Origin: Actinomadura kijaniata NBRC 14229
GTDB lineage: Bacteria > Actinomycetota > Actinomycetes > Streptosporangiales > Streptosporangiaceae
Direction: 5' to 3'
NCBI RefSeq assembly: GCF_001552175.1
Contig: NZ_BCQR01000004.1
Coordinates: 62,001 to 126,000, forward strand
DNA length: 64,000 nt
The notes beneath the pieces are model-generated. The model had not been told where the DNA came from, searched no databases, and saw nothing but the letters and a program-made list of their open reading frames with translations. Positions 1 through 9,397 of this stretch are shown here, piece by piece (within the stretch, counting starts at the first letter, position 1; each line of letters opens with the position of its first letter). The position numbers were made by a program, and so were the translations under genes.

Positions 1-507
1 ACGGTCGATCGGGCCCTGAAGGTCGTGGAGTACAAGAGCGCCAAGTACACCATCGAACGCCCCCTGCACCTGGGCGCGGCGCTGGCGGGCGCGGACGCGG
101 CCACGATGGGCGCGCTGACCAACTACGGGCTGCCGCTGGGCATCGCGTTCCAGCTGCGCGACGACGTGCTGGGCGTGTTCGGCGACCCGGACGAGACCGG
201 CAAGCCCGCCGGGGACGACCTGCGCGAGGGCAAGCGGACCGCGCTGGTGGCGCTGACCCTGGAGCGGGCCGGCGAGACCGCCGCCGCCGAGCTGGAGCGC
301 CGGCTGGGGGACCCCGCCCTGGACGAGGCCGGGGTGGACGCGCTGCGCACGATCATCACCGAGTCCGGCGGGCTGGCGGCCTGCGAGGAGATGATCGAGA
401 AGTACGCGGGGCAGGCGCACCGGGCGCTGAACATCGCGCCGATCACCGCCGAGGCGCGCGACGCGCTGGCGGACCTGGCCGTGAAGGCGACCACCCGCCA
501 GTCCTGA
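1..507 (+). CDS. Polyprenyl diphosphate synthase, C-terminal part (cut by window start)
   Basis: The frame is open from base 1, so the N-terminal half, including the first Asp-rich motif, lies outside the window. The 168 visible codons contain the second aspartate-rich region (QLRDDVLGVFGDPDETGKP) followed by DDLREGKRT, the Mg-diphosphate site of trans-isoprenyl diphosphate synthases that condense IPP with an allylic diphosphate in the cytoplasm. The partial length fits a normal enzyme of about 350 residues. In M. tuberculosis the equivalent locus next to the Rv2175c/PknL pair carries idsA2, so a GGPP/FPP synthase is likely; exact chain length cannot be read from this part. Confidence 0.9.
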   Translation, partial: TVDRALKVVEYKSAKYTIERPLHLGAALAGADAATMGALTNYGLPLGIAFQLRDDVLGVFGDPDETGKPAGDDLREGKRTALVALTLERAGETAAAELERRLGDPALDEAGVDALRTIITESGGLAACEEMIEKYAGQAHRALNIAPITAEARDALADLAVKATTRQS

Positions 508-633
508 GCCGGTGCCGAGCCGGGCCTGACCGGCTGCGGCGGGGGTTTACCGCCGCGCCGAAAGTGACTCGTTCCGGCCAAATACGCCCCGTGGGGTAGC
601 ACCGTTCCACCGCCTGGTGGCACAAATGTCGCC

Positions 634-1182
634 ATGGCCGCCGAACCGCGCATCCCCCCGCTCCCCGAGAACCAGTGGGACGACGTCCTGAAGGCCGTGG
701 CCGCGACCACCGGTCCGCTGCACGTCTTCACCACCCTGGGCCGCCACCCCGAGCTGTTCGCCGCCTGGATCGGCCTCGGCTCGCAGCTCCTGATGAAGGG
801 CACGCTGGGCGACCGCGTCCGGGAGCTGGCGATCCTGCGCACCGCCCACCACCGGTCCTGCGGCTACGAGTGGACGCACCACCACCGGCTGGGCCTGGCG
901 GCGGGGCTGACCGAGACCGAGATCGCCGCGCTGCGCCAGGACCGGGACGCCCACCCCTGGGACGCCGGGGACCGCGCCGTCCTGCGCGCCGCCGACGAGC
1001 TGCACGCCACCGGCACGCTGGGCGACGCCGCCTGGGCCGACCTCGCCGGACGGTTCGACGAGCGCGAGCTGATCGAGCTGGTCATGCTGATCGGCCACTA
1101 CCACATGCTCGCGTTCGCGCTGAACGCCCTGCGCGTCCAGCCGGAGGAACCGGACCGTCCGGAGGAAGGCGGGTCCCGCTGA
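634..1182 (+). CDS. Carboxymuconolactone decarboxylase (CMD/AhpD-like) family protein
   Basis: 182 residues. The central segment RELAILRTAHHRSCGYEWTHH matches the CMD signature, in which a reactive Cys sits next to an aromatic/acidic/His cluster; here only one Cys is present instead of the CxxC pair of AhpD, so a peroxidatic disulfide relay is unlikely. Family members include gamma-carboxymuconolactone decarboxylases and many uncharacterised hydroperoxide or lactone-type enzymes. Its stop overlaps the next start (TGATG at 1180-1184), so it is translationally coupled to the GH3 gene. No specific substrate can be assigned. Confidence 0.85.
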   Translation: MAAEPRIPPLPENQWDDVLKAVAATTGPLHVFTTLGRHPELFAAWIGLGSQLLMKGTLGDRVRELAILRTAHHRSCGYEWTHHHRLGLAAGLTETEIAALRQDRDAHPWDAGDRAVLRAADELHATGTLGDAAWADLAGRFDERELIELVMLIGHYHMLAFALNALRVQPEEPDRPEEGGSR

Positions 1183-3332
1183 TGGGCGCCGCGAAACGCT
1201 GGATCGCGATCACCGGCTCCCTGGCGTCGGCGCTGGCGCTGCTGTCGGCCCCCGGGCCCGCGCGGGCGGCGGGGCGCTGCGGGGACCCCGCGCGCCGCCC
1301 CTGGTGCGACACGAAGCTCACGCCCGACCGGCGCGCGGCCCTGCTGCTGGCGAAGCTGACCGAGGACGAGAAGATCGGGCTGCTGGCGTCCGACGACCCC
1401 TTCGGCGGCCCGCTCGGCGGGATCTCCGAGAACGCCCACGCCGACACCTCCCACGGCGTCCCCCGCCTCGGCGTCCCGCCCCTCTACATGGCCGACGGCC
1501 CCGCCGGGGTCCGCCAGGGGAGGGCGACCGCGCTGCCCGCGCCGATCGCGATGGCCGCCGCGTTCGACGAGGACGCCGCCGCCCGCTACGGCGCGACCGT
1601 CGGGTGGGAGGCCCGGCACCGGGGCAACGACGTGCTGTTCGGCCCGACCGTGGACGTGCTGCGCGCCCCGCTGAACGGCCGCGCGTTCGAGGGCCTGGGC
1701 GAGGACCCCCACCTGTCGTCGCGGACGGCCGCGGCCTGGGTGAACGGCCTGCAACGGCAGGGCGTGATGGCGTCGGTCAAGCACCTGGCCGTCTACACCC
1801 AGGAGACCGACCGGCTGGAGCTGCGGATGAGGGTGGACCCGCGCACCCTGCGCGAGATCTACCTGCCGCCGTTCGAGGCCGCCGTCCGGCAGGGCCGCGC
1901 GGCGACCGTGATGTGCGGGTTCGGGCAGCTCAACGGCCGCTGGGCGTGCGAGGACGGCGGCGTCCTCACCGGGATCCTGCGCGGCGAGTGGGGCTTCAAG
2001 GGGTTCGTCGTCTCCGACCACACCGCCCTGCACGACGCGGCCCGCGGGATCAACGGCGGCCTGGACATGGAGCTGCCGATCGGCCTGAAGTACAACGCCT
2101 GGACGCTCAGGCAGGCCGTCCAGCAGCGGAAGGTCACCTGGGCGACCGTCGACGGGCGGGTCCGCGCCATCCTGCGCACGATGTTCGCGTTCGGGGTGTT
2201 CGACCGCGCCGCCCATCCCAACGACCTCACCCGCGTCGACCGCACCGCCAGCGAGGAGACCGCGCGGCGCGTCGCCGAGAGCGGCATGACGCTGCTGAAG
2301 AACGCCGGCGGGATCCTGCCGCTGAAGGCCCCGAAGTCGATCGCGCTGATCGGCCGGGGCGCGGTGGAGAACCCCAGCGGCTTCGGCTCGGCCAAGGTCG
2401 AGCCGTTCACCCAGGTCACCCCGCGCGACGGCATCGCGCGGCGGGCCGGGAACGGCACGACCGTCACCCACCACGACGGCCACCACCGGGCGGCGGCGGT
2501 GGAGGCGGCGCGCCGGGCCGACGTGGCGATCGTGTTCGTCTCCGACACCCAGGGCGAGTTCTTCGACAAGTCCTGCCTCACCCTCACCTGCGCCCGCGAC
2601 CCCCTCAAGGGCGACCAGGACGGCCTGGTCGCGGACGTCGCCGCGGCGAACCCCGACACGATCGTGGTGCTGGAGACCGGCGGTCCGGTGCTCACCCCCT
2701 GGGCCGGCCGGGTCAGGGGCGTCGTGCAGGCGTGGTACCCCGGCCAGCGGGGCGGCGAGGCGCTGGCGCGGGTGCTGTACGGGGACGTCGACCCCGGCGG
2801 GCGGCTGCCGATGACGTTCCCGGCCGCCGAGAGGGACGCGCCCCTGGCCGGGAACCCGGCCCGGTACCCGGGCGTGGGCAAGACCGTGACGTTCTCCGAA
2901 GGCGTCATGGTCGGGTACCGGCACTACGACGCCAGGAGGCTCACGCCGCGGTTCCCGTTCGGGCACGGCCTCTCGTACACGACGTTCCGCTACGGCGGGC
3001 TGTCGGTGCGGCCGGACCGGGTCCAGGTCACCGTCACCAACACCGGGAAGCAGCCGGGCTACGCGGTCCCGCAGCTGTACCTGGGGCTGCCGTCGCCGCG
3101 CGCCGGGATCCCGCAGCCGCCCCGCCAGCTCAAGGGGTACGACAAGGTCCTGCTGGCCCCCGGCGCGAGCGCCCGCGTCACGTTCCCGATCACGTCGCGG
3201 TCGCTGGCGTACTGGGACGAGGCCGCCGGGGGCTGGCGGGTCGCGCGGGGCTGCTACACCGTCGGCGTCGGTTCCTCCTCCCGCGACCTGCCGCTCACCG
3301 GCCGGTTCGGGCAGGGGGGCGCGGCCTGCTGA
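1182..3332 (+). CDS. Secreted glycoside hydrolase family 3 (beta-glucosidase-like)
   Basis: 716 residues. The ATG at 1182 overlaps the upstream stop and has a strong ribosome site (GGAGGAAGG, 1161-1169). The N-terminus is a signal peptide (KRW, hydrophobic stretch, cleavage near ARAA). GH3 features in order: substrate-binding N-terminal barrel with MADGPAGVRQ and KHLAVYTQETDR, the nucleophile region GFVVSDHTAL (Asp279 by position; most GH3 enzymes have SDW, here SDH), a C-terminal alpha/beta sandwich starting near RRVAESGMTLLKN, and a fibronectin III-like end (YDKVLLAPGASARVTF). Such enzymes cleave terminal beta-linked sugars outside the cell. Substrate is not deducible. Confidence 0.93.
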   Translation: MGAAKRWIAITGSLASALALLSAPGPARAAGRCGDPARRPWCDTKLTPDRRAALLLAKLTEDEKIGLLASDDPFGGPLGGISENAHADTSHGVPRLGVPPLYMADGPAGVRQGRATALPAPIAMAAAFDEDAAARYGATVGWEARHRGNDVLFGPTVDVLRAPLNGRAFEGLGEDPHLSSRTAAAWVNGLQRQGVMASVKHLAVYTQETDRLELRMRVDPRTLREIYLPPFEAAVRQGRAATVMCGFGQLNGRWACEDGGVLTGILRGEWGFKGFVVSDHTALHDAARGINGGLDMELPIGLKYNAWTLRQAVQQRKVTWATVDGRVRAILRTMFAFGVFDRAAHPNDLTRVDRTASEETARRVAESGMTLLKNAGGILPLKAPKSIALIGRGAVENPSGFGSAKVEPFTQVTPRDGIARRAGNGTTVTHHDGHHRAAAVEAARRADVAIVFVSDTQGEFFDKSCLTLTCARDPLKGDQDGLVADVAAANPDTIVVLETGGPVLTPWAGRVRGVVQAWYPGQRGGEALARVLYGDVDPGGRLPMTFPAAERDAPLAGNPARYPGVGKTVTFSEGVMVGYRHYDARRLTPRFPFGHGLSYTTFRYGGLSVRPDRVQVTVTNTGKQPGYAVPQLYLGLPSPRAGIPQPPRQLKGYDKVLLAPGASARVTFPITSRSLAYWDEAAGGWRVARGCYTVGVGSSSRDLPLTGRFGQGGAAC

Positions 3333-3370
3333 CCGCGCGTTCGCCGTCCGACTGCGGGGCGTCGCGGGGA

Positions 3371-3396
3371 CGCGGTACAAATAACGCGGTACAAAT
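3371..3396 (+). repeat. Two 12-bp direct repeats upstream of the kinase gene
   Basis: CGCGGTACAAAT occurs at 3371-3382 and again at 3385-3396, a 14-nt period, 40 to 65 nt before the kinase start. Each copy contains TACAAAT, which also resembles an actinomycete -10 element. They may be a tandem regulator site or alternative promoter elements. Confidence 0.5.
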
Positions 3397-3437
3397 GAGG
3401 CATTCCCCGTCCGTCCCCCGCCCCGCCGGAGTCCCCC

Positions 3438-4388
3438 GTGCCGCATGACCCCTCCCCCGCCACCCGGCGGCGGCCGGGCCGCCCCCTCGGCCCCGACGAC
3501 CCGGACGAGATCGGCGGCTACCCGCTGGTGTCCCGGCTCGGCGAGGGCGGCCAGGGCGTCGTCTACCTGGCGCGCGACCCGGCCCGCAAGGACCGGCCAG
3601 TCACGGTGAAGCTGCTGCGCGGCGGCCGGGCCGCCACCGCGCGCGCCCGCGGCCGGTTCGTCAAGGAGGCCGCCGCCGCGCGGCAGGTCACCGGGCGGCA
3701 CACCGCGCGGGTGCTGGACGCCGACGTCACCGGCGACCGGCCCTACATCGTCAGCGAGTACGTCGAGGGCCCCACGCTCCAGGACGTCGTGGCGGACCGG
3801 GGCCCGCTCCGCGGGGACCGGCTGCGCCGGACGGCGCTGGGCAGCGCCGCGGCGCTGGCGGCGATCCACCGGGCCGGGGTCGTGCACCGCGACTTCAAGC
3901 CCGGCAACGTCGTGCTCGGCCCCGGCGGCCCCAAGGTGATCGACTTCGGGATCGCCCGGACCGCCGACGCGACCACGCTCACCACCGGGCCCGTCGGCAC
4001 CCCCGCCTACATGGCCCCCGAGCAGATCGAGGACGAGCCGGTCGGGCCGCCGGCCGACGTGTTCGCCTGGGGCGCGACGATCGTGTACGCGGCGACGGGG
4101 CGGCCGCCGTTCGGCACCGGCCCCAACGCCGCCGTCATGCGGCGCATCACCACCCGCCGCCCCGACCTCGGCGACCTGGAGGGGCCGCTGCGCGAGCTGG
4201 CCGCCCGCTGCCTGGACAAGAACCCGGCGGCCCGGCCCACCGCGCGCCAGCTCGTGCGGGCATTGCGCGAGGACCGCGCCCCCGCGCCCAAGCCGCCTCC
4301 CCGGGAGATCCCCCGCTACCGGTGGCGGATGATGGTCGCCCTTGCGGTGGTCTCGGTGCTGGGGTTCACGCTGGGCATCCTGATCTGA
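3438..4388 (+). CDS. Membrane-anchored serine/threonine protein kinase
   Basis: 316 residues starting at GTG 3438. Kinase landmarks: glycine loop LGEGGQGVVYLA, ATP-anchoring lysine in VTVKLL (Lys58), catalytic loop HRDFKPGNVVL, and DFGIA metal-binding Asp, then TPAYMAPEQ. After the kinase domain (about residues 28-275) a Pro-rich linker leads to a single C-terminal membrane helix (MMVALAVVSVLGFTLGILI) with no extracellular sensor domain. The family phosphorylates cytoplasmic proteins on Ser/Thr. It lies before a convergent small gene; two 12-bp direct repeats precede it. Targets cannot be inferred, although a second kinase in the window (11268) has the PknL-like context. Confidence 0.93.
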   Translation: MPHDPSPATRRRPGRPLGPDDPDEIGGYPLVSRLGEGGQGVVYLARDPARKDRPVTVKLLRGGRAATARARGRFVKEAAAARQVTGRHTARVLDADVTGDRPYIVSEYVEGPTLQDVVADRGPLRGDRLRRTALGSAAALAAIHRAGVVHRDFKPGNVVLGPGGPKVIDFGIARTADATTLTTGPVGTPAYMAPEQIEDEPVGPPADVFAWGATIVYAATGRPPFGTGPNAAVMRRITTRRPDLGDLEGPLRELAARCLDKNPAARPTARQLVRALREDRAPAPKPPPREIPRYRWRMMVALAVVSVLGFTLGILI

Positions 4389-4396
4389 CGGGCCGG

Positions 4397-4412
4397 GCCC
4401 GGGGTTCCGGGC
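4397..4412. terminator. Short hairpin between convergent genes
   Basis: GCCCGG at 4397-4402 pairs with CCGGGC at 4407-4412 across a four-base loop, directly between the stop codons of the kinase (+) and the small acidic gene (-). There is no U-run, as is usual in high-GC actinomycetes. It could serve both strands. Confidence 0.45.
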
Positions 4413-4577
4413 TCACCAGTGCGGTGGGCGTTCCTCCAGGAAACGCGCGTCGTCGCCGTCGTCGGAACCGCGCCACTCGCCCCAGCCGGTGTCGGTGTCG
4501 TCGGAGGTCTGGTCGGGCAGCACCGGCAGGTCGTCGTCCAGCTCCACCGGGCGCTCGTCGTCGGGTCGCACGCTCAT
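4413..4577 (-). CDS. Small acidic protein of unknown function
   Basis: 54 codons if started at the ATG at 4577; an in-frame ATG three codons earlier (4586) is also possible and neither has a clear ribosome site. The product is strongly acidic (DDDLPVLPDQTSDDTDTGWG) with a C-terminal Trp-rich segment (GWGEWRG, ending PPHW). No membrane segment, Cys pair or known domain is visible. It lies downstream of thiE on the same strand with a 65-nt gap. The composition looks like conserved actinobacterial small proteins, but I do not recognise a named family. Confidence 0.6.
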   Translation of the reverse strand: MSVRPDDERPVELDDDLPVLPDQTSDDTDTGWGEWRGSDDGDDARFLEERPPHW

Positions 4578-4642
4578 GTGATCCATTGTCGGGGATGACG
4601 GAACGTGCCCGACCGGCACCCCCTCGGCCGCGGCGGCGCGCG

Positions 4643-5314
4643 TCACAGCTCCGGCAGGCGGCGCGCCAGCTCGGCGGCGGCCGCGCCCGGGTCGGCGGCC
4701 TCGGTGATCGCCCGCACCACCACGATCCGGCGCGCCCCGGCGGCCAGCACCTGGTCCAGGTTGGTCGCGTCGATCCCGCCGATCGCGAACCACGGGCGGC
4801 CCTCCCGCTGCCCGGCCACGTACTCCAGCAGCTTGGGGCCGGGGGCCTCGCGGCCCGGCTTGGTCGGCGTCGGCCACACCGGACCGGCGCAGAAGTAGTC
4901 CACGCCCGGCTCGGCGGCGGCGGCCGAGGCCTGCTCGCCGGAGTGGGTGGACCGGCCGATCAGGATGTCCTCGCCGGCGATCTGGCGGGCCAGCGGCACC
5001 GGCAGGTCGTCCTGGCCGAGGTGCAGCACGTCGGCGTGCGCGGCGCAGGCGACGTCGGCGCGGTCGTTGACCGCCAGCAGCGCCCCGTGCCGCTCGCACG
5101 CCTCCCGGAACACCTTCAGGTACTCCAGCTCCCGCCGCGCCTCCAGCCCCTTCTGGCGGAGCTGGACGATGTCGACGCCGCCCGCCAGCACGGCGTCCAG
5201 GAACTCCGGCAGGTCTCCCTGCCGCTCCCGGGCGTCCGTGCAGAGGTAGAGGCGGGCGCGGCTGAGCCGGGCCCGCAGGGAGACGGCGCGGTCGGAGAGC
5301 AGGTGCCTGGACAC
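4643..5314 (-). CDS. thiE: Thiamine-phosphate synthase
   Basis: 223 residues from GTG 5314, chosen over the more upstream ATG (5356) because AAAGGAA lies at a good distance before it. ThiE joins HMP-pyrophosphate and thiazole phosphate to make thiamine monophosphate. TIM-barrel signatures visible: [41 protein letters not shown] (Mg/PPi region), [13 protein letters not shown] and FAIGGID. It is on the opposite strand to the thiO-thiS-thiG operon about 2 kb away, and no TPP riboswitch precedes it. The length is normal for the family. Confidence 0.95.
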   Translation of the reverse strand: MSRHLLSDRAVSLRARLSRARLYLCTDARERQGDLPEFLDAVLAGGVDIVQLRQKGLEARRELEYLKVFREACERHGALLAVNDRADVACAAHADVLHLGQDDLPVPLARQIAGEDILIGRSTHSGEQASAAAAEPGVDYFCAGPVWPTPTKPGREAPGPKLLEYVAGQREGRPWFAIGGIDATNLDQVLAAGARRIVVVRAITEAADPGAAAAELARRLPEL

Positions 5315-5412
5315 TGGGGGTGGTGTTCCTTTCCGGGGCGTGGGGCCACGGGCCACGGGGCGAACCCCGCGGCCCGTGGCCTCGTCAGTTCAGCGGTCGA
5401 GCGGGTGGAGGC

Positions 5413-5796
5413 TCAGAAGGCCAGGGCCTGGGCGCGGCGGCGCACCTCGGTGCCCCGGTTCTCGCTGAGCGCCTGCACGGGCGTGCCGGGCAGCGTGTCG
5501 TCGGCGGTGAACAGCCAGCGCAACGTCTCGACCTCGCCGTAGCCCGCGTCCGACAGCAGCGTCAGCGTTCCCGACAGGCCCTTGATGACCTGGCCGTCGT
5601 GGATGAACGCCGCGGGCACGACGAGCACCCCGTCGCGCCGGACCGCCAGCAGCTTGCGCTCGCTGATGAGCTGCTTCAGGCGGTTGATCTTGATGCCGAG
5701 GCGCTCGGTCGCCTCCGGGAGGGTCAGCCACTCCCCGACCAGGGTGTCGGTGCCGGGGTCGAGGGTGCTGTCAACGGTCGTGTGCGTCTGGGTCAC
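5413..5796 (-). CDS. Rv2175c-like winged-helix DNA-binding protein
   Basis: 127 residues, probably from GTG 5796. The N-terminal 20 residues are Thr-rich (TQTHTTVDSTLD), then a helix-turn-helix (LTLPEATERLGIKINRLKQL), a basic segment VRRDGVLVVPAAF and the characteristic end EVRRRAQALAF. This pattern matches mycobacterial Rv2175c, which is phosphorylated on an N-terminal Thr by PknL; here a kinase with that genomic context is encoded 5.5 kb away at 11268. The regulon is unknown. The start is uncertain because only a short GGGGG stretch precedes the GTG. Confidence 0.88.
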   Translation of the reverse strand: MTQTHTTVDSTLDPGTDTLVGEWLTLPEATERLGIKINRLKQLISERKLLAVRRDGVLVVPAAFIHDGQVIKGLSGTLTLLSDAGYGEVETLRWLFTADDTLPGTPVQALSENRGTEVRRRAQALAF

Positions 5797-5833
5797 GCCC
5801 CCTTGCTACCACGTCCCGCCGAAAGTCAAACCC

Positions 5834-7042
5834 TCAGCTCCGCGCCGCCTGGCGCACCGGGACGTCCGGATCGGCCAGCGCGCCGGGGTCCACCGGCGTC
5901 CCGGCGGCGATCAGGCGTCTGGCCTGGACGAGGTCGCGGGGCCGGTCCACGGTCAGGATCGCGTCGAGGCGGTCGCCGGTCAGCCACGCCACGGCCCATT
6001 TGCGGTCCGCCGGGTCGCCCCGGCGCACCATCCGCCCGGAGGCGGCGTGGAAGCCCGCGTACTGGACCATCCGGCCGAACTGCTCGGACCAGAAGTAGGG
6101 GGCGGCGTCGTAGGCGGCGTCCTGGCCGAGGAGGGTCGCGGCGGCGACCTCGGGGGCGTTGAGGGCGGTGTCCCAGTGCTCGACCAGCAGGCGGCGGCGG
6201 TAGCGCTCCGACCACCAGGCGGCCACGTCGCCGACGGCCACGATGTCGGGGCGGGCGACGCCGCCGGCGTGGGCGCGCAGGGAGGCGTCGACGACCACGC
6301 CGCGCTCGACGTCCAGGCCGGAGCCCTCCAGCCAGGCGACCTCGGGGCGCACGCCGACGCCGACCACGATCTCGTCGGCGTCGATCCGGCCGCCGTCGGC
6401 CAGGAGCAGGTGCCCGTCCCCGACCGAGGCGACCTTGACGCCGGTGCGCAGCCCGACGCCCGCCTCGGCGTACCAGGGGGCGGTCAGCGCGCCGACCTCG
6501 GGGCCGAGCGCGTGCGCCAGGGGCGTGTCGGCGGCCTCCACGACCGTGACGGCGCAGCCCTTCCGCGCGGCGGTGGTGGCGACCTCCGCGCCGATCCAGC
6601 CCGCGCCGACGATCACGACGCGGGCGCCCTCGACCAGGCGCTCGCGCAGCGCGAGGGAGTCGTCGATGGTGCGGACCACGTGCTGGCGGCCGTCGCCGGG
6701 CAGGGTGACCGGGGCGGCGCCGGTCGCGATGACCAGGCCGTCGAACGGCAGCTCGCCGGCCGTGGTGGCGAGGACGCCGCCGCCCTCGTCCGCGGCGGCG
6801 AGGGTGAGGCCGGTGGCGCGGTCGCCGAGCAGCAGCTCCACGTCCAGCGCGGCCCAGTCGGTGTCCACGGTGGTGTCGTCGCTGTCGCCGGCGAGCACCG
6901 CCTTCGACAGCGGAGGCCGGTCGTACGGCCGGTGCCGCTCGGCCGACACGAGCGTCAGCGCGCCCTCGAAACCCTTGCCCCGCAGGGCCTCCACGGCGCG
7001 CACCCCGGCCAGTCCGCCGCCTGCGACGATCACCCTCTCCAT
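5834..7042 (-). CDS. NAD(P)/FAD-dependent ferredoxin reductase-type oxidoreductase
   Basis: 402 residues from ATG 7042. It has an FAD-binding dinucleotide fold at the N-terminus (VIVAGGGLAGVRAVEAL), a second NAD(P)-binding fold (VVIVGAGWIGAEVATTAARKG), the GD motif (VAVGDVAAWW) and a reductase C-terminal domain. The layout is that of ferredoxin/rubredoxin/putidaredoxin reductases that pass electrons from NAD(P)H to a small redox protein; the partner is not adjacent. It is transcribed divergently from the thiamine operon. ACCCTA at 7051-7056 (TAGGGT on this strand) ends eight nt before the ATG, so transcription is probably leaderless. Confidence 0.9.
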   Translation of the reverse strand: MERVIVAGGGLAGVRAVEALRGKGFEGALTLVSAERHRPYDRPPLSKAVLAGDSDDTTVDTDWAALDVELLLGDRATGLTLAAADEGGGVLATTAGELPFDGLVIATGAAPVTLPGDGRQHVVRTIDDSLALRERLVEGARVVIVGAGWIGAEVATTAARKGCAVTVVEAADTPLAHALGPEVGALTAPWYAEAGVGLRTGVKVASVGDGHLLLADGGRIDADEIVVGVGVRPEVAWLEGSGLDVERGVVVDASLRAHAGGVARPDIVAVGDVAAWWSERYRRRLLVEHWDTALNAPEVAAATLLGQDAAYDAAPYFWSEQFGRMVQYAGFHAASGRMVRRGDPADRKWAVAWLTGDRLDAILTVDRPRDLVQARRLIAAGTPVDPGALADPDVPVRQAARS

Positions 7043-7050
7043 GGGGCCGA

Positions 7051-7056
7051 ACCCTA
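7051..7056 (-). promoter_or_regulatory. -10 element TAGGGT, leaderless start for the flavin reductase
   Basis: The hexamer reads TAGGGT on the minus strand and ends eight nt before the ATG at 7042, leaving no room for a ribosome binding site. No clear -35 is visible. Confidence 0.6.
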
Positions 7057-7108
7057 CTCGGCCGCCGTGCGGCGCCAGAGGGCGGCACCGGAGCACGGCC
7101 GGGGGTCG

Positions 7109-7114
7109 TAGGGT
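7109..7114 (+). promoter_or_regulatory. -10 element TAGGGT of the thiO-thiS-thiG operon
   Basis: The hexamer sits about 13 nt before the first paired bases of the TPP aptamer, so transcription would start near 7121-7122 and include the whole aptamer. Confidence 0.6.
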
Positions 7115-7126
7115 GGAAACCGACAA

Positions 7127-7222
7127 AGCGCGGGAGTCCGGGCATCGCCGGGCTGAGAGGGCGGCTGAGCGTGCCGCCGACCGCCAGGACCTGATCCGGA
7201 TCATGCCGGCGAAGGGAGCGCG
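7127..7222 (+). promoter_or_regulatory. TPP (THI-element) riboswitch
   Basis: The conserved thi-box sequences are plain: CTGAGA at 7153-7158, ACCTGATCCGGATCATGCC starting at 7189, and GCGAAGGGA ending at 7217. The flanking GCGCG (7128-7132) can pair with GCGCGC just before the thiO start to close P1. The 3' conserved GAAGGGA also serves as the thiO Shine-Dalgarno sequence six nt before the ATG, so ligand binding would hide the ribosome site. Established function: thiamine pyrophosphate binding turns the thiamine genes off. Confidence 0.96.
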
Positions 7223-7223
7223 C

Positions 7224-8345
7224 ATGGACATTGTGATCATCGGCGCCGGGGTGGTCGGGCTGGCCACCGCGTGGCGGGCCGCCGCGCGGGGCGCGGCCGT
7301 CACCCTGGTCGACCCGGCCCCCGCCAGCGGGGCCTCGAACGTCGCGGCGGGGATGCTCACCCCCGTCAGCGAGCTCACCTACGGCGAGGAGCCGCTGCTG
7401 CGGCTGGGGCTGGCCTCGCGGGAGCGCTACCCGTCGTTCGTGGCCGAGCTGGAGGAGCTGACCGGGCACGACACCGGGTACCGCGCCGACGGCCTCCTCC
7501 AGGTCGCCTTCGACGCCGACGACCTGGCGTCCCTGGAGGACCTGCGGCGCTTCCAGGAGTCGCTGGGCATCCCCAGCGAGGCGCTGAACGGCCGCGAGTG
7601 CCGCAGGCAGGAGCCGATGCTCGCGCCGGGCGTCCGGGGCGGGCTGCTGGTCCCCCAGGACGGCTCGATCGACCCCCGGAGGCTGGCGCCCGCGCTGCTG
7701 GCGGCGGCCGAGAGGCTGGGCGTCACGCTGGTGCGGCGGCGCGCGGCCGGGATCGTCGTGGAACGCGACACCGCCACGGGCGTCCGCCTCGACGACGGGA
7801 CGGTGCTGCGCGCCGACCGGGTGCTGCTGGCCGCCGGGCCGTGGTCGGGCGACCTGGAGGGGCTGCCGCCGGGCCTGGTGCCGCCGGTGCGGCCCGTCAA
7901 GGGGCAGGTGATCCGGCTGCGCGCGCCGGTGCCGTTCCTGCGGCGCTCCACCCGGGGCCTGGTCCGGGGCTTCTCGATCTACCTGGTGCCGCGCGGCGAC
8001 GGCGAGCTGGTGGTGGGCGCGACCCAGGAGGAGCTGGGGTTCGACACCCGCGTCACCGCCGGGGGCCTGTGGGAGCTGCTGCGCGACGCCCGCGAGCTGG
8101 TGCCCGGCGTCACCGAGCTGGAGTTCGTCGAGGTGTCGGCCGGGTTGCGGCCCGGCTCGCCGGACAACGCCCCGGTGATGGGGCCGACCGCGCTGCCGGG
8201 CCTGGTGCTGGGCACCGGGCACTTCCGCAACGGCGTGCTGCTCACCCCGGTCAGCGCCGACGTCCTGGCGGCGGCGCTGCTGGACGGCGCGGTGCCCGAG
8301 GTGGGCCGCCCCTTCACCCCCGACCGTTTCGAACAGAGGGTCTGA
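7224..8345 (+). CDS. thiO: Glycine oxidase
   Basis: 373 residues. ThiO oxidises glycine with FAD to iminoglycine, the dehydroglycine donor for the thiazole ring in the Bacillus-type thiamine pathway. Visible features: FAD fold MDIVIIGAGVVGLATAWRAA, GMLTPVSELTYGE near the N-terminus, LAAGPWSGD, the substrate region GFSIYLVPRGDGELVVGATQEE, and GLRPGSPDNAPVMGPT near the C-terminus. The ATG at 7224 follows the GAAGGGA of the riboswitch, so its translation is riboswitch-controlled. It is the first gene of thiO-thiS-thiG (four-nt gap to thiS). Confidence 0.95.
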   Translation: MDIVIIGAGVVGLATAWRAAARGAAVTLVDPAPASGASNVAAGMLTPVSELTYGEEPLLRLGLASRERYPSFVAELEELTGHDTGYRADGLLQVAFDADDLASLEDLRRFQESLGIPSEALNGRECRRQEPMLAPGVRGGLLVPQDGSIDPRRLAPALLAAAERLGVTLVRRRAAGIVVERDTATGVRLDDGTVLRADRVLLAAGPWSGDLEGLPPGLVPPVRPVKGQVIRLRAPVPFLRRSTRGLVRGFSIYLVPRGDGELVVGATQEELGFDTRVTAGGLWELLRDARELVPGVTELEFVEVSAGLRPGSPDNAPVMGPTALPGLVLGTGHFRNGVLLTPVSADVLAAALLDGAVPEVGRPFTPDRFEQRV

Positions 8346-8349
8346 AAAC

Positions 8350-8550
8350 GTGCAGGTCATCGTGAACGGGCAGCCGCGCGAGCTGCCCGAGGGAACCACC
8401 GTGGCCGACGCGGTCGCCACGGTCACCGCGGCCGGGTCCGGGGTCGCCGCGGCGGTGAACGACGAGGTCGTGCGGCGCGCCGACTGGGCGGCCACGACGT
8501 TGCGGGACGCGGATCGGCTGGAAGTGCTGACCGCGGTGCAGGGAGGCTGA
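8350..8550 (+). CDS. thiS: Sulfur carrier protein ThiS
   Basis: 66 residues from GTG 8350. It is a small beta-grasp protein (MQVIVNGQPRELPEGTTVAD) ending in the essential Gly-Gly. The C-terminal glycine is adenylylated and thiocarboxylated to deliver sulfur to ThiG. It lies four nt after thiO and three nt before thiG, a tightly packed operon. No thiF is seen nearby, so activation probably uses a MoeB/ThiF homologue elsewhere. Confidence 0.95.
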   Translation: MQVIVNGQPRELPEGTTVADAVATVTAAGSGVAAAVNDEVVRRADWAATTLRDADRLEVLTAVQGG

Positions 8551-9378
<828 letters not shown>

Positions 9379-9397
9379 CTGAAGGATCACTTAACGG

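Noticed and set aside
675..1181. Open frame extending the GH3 gene 170 codons upstream
   Set aside because: It reads through the CMD gene in another frame and has Arg/Pro/Gly-biased composition typical of shadow frames. The signal peptide and ribosome site fix the start at 1182.
1098..3887. 929-codon frame opposite the GH3 and kinase genes
   Set aside because: Antisense shadow of high-GC coding DNA: no domain, biased composition (GVGAEG/RRG runs).
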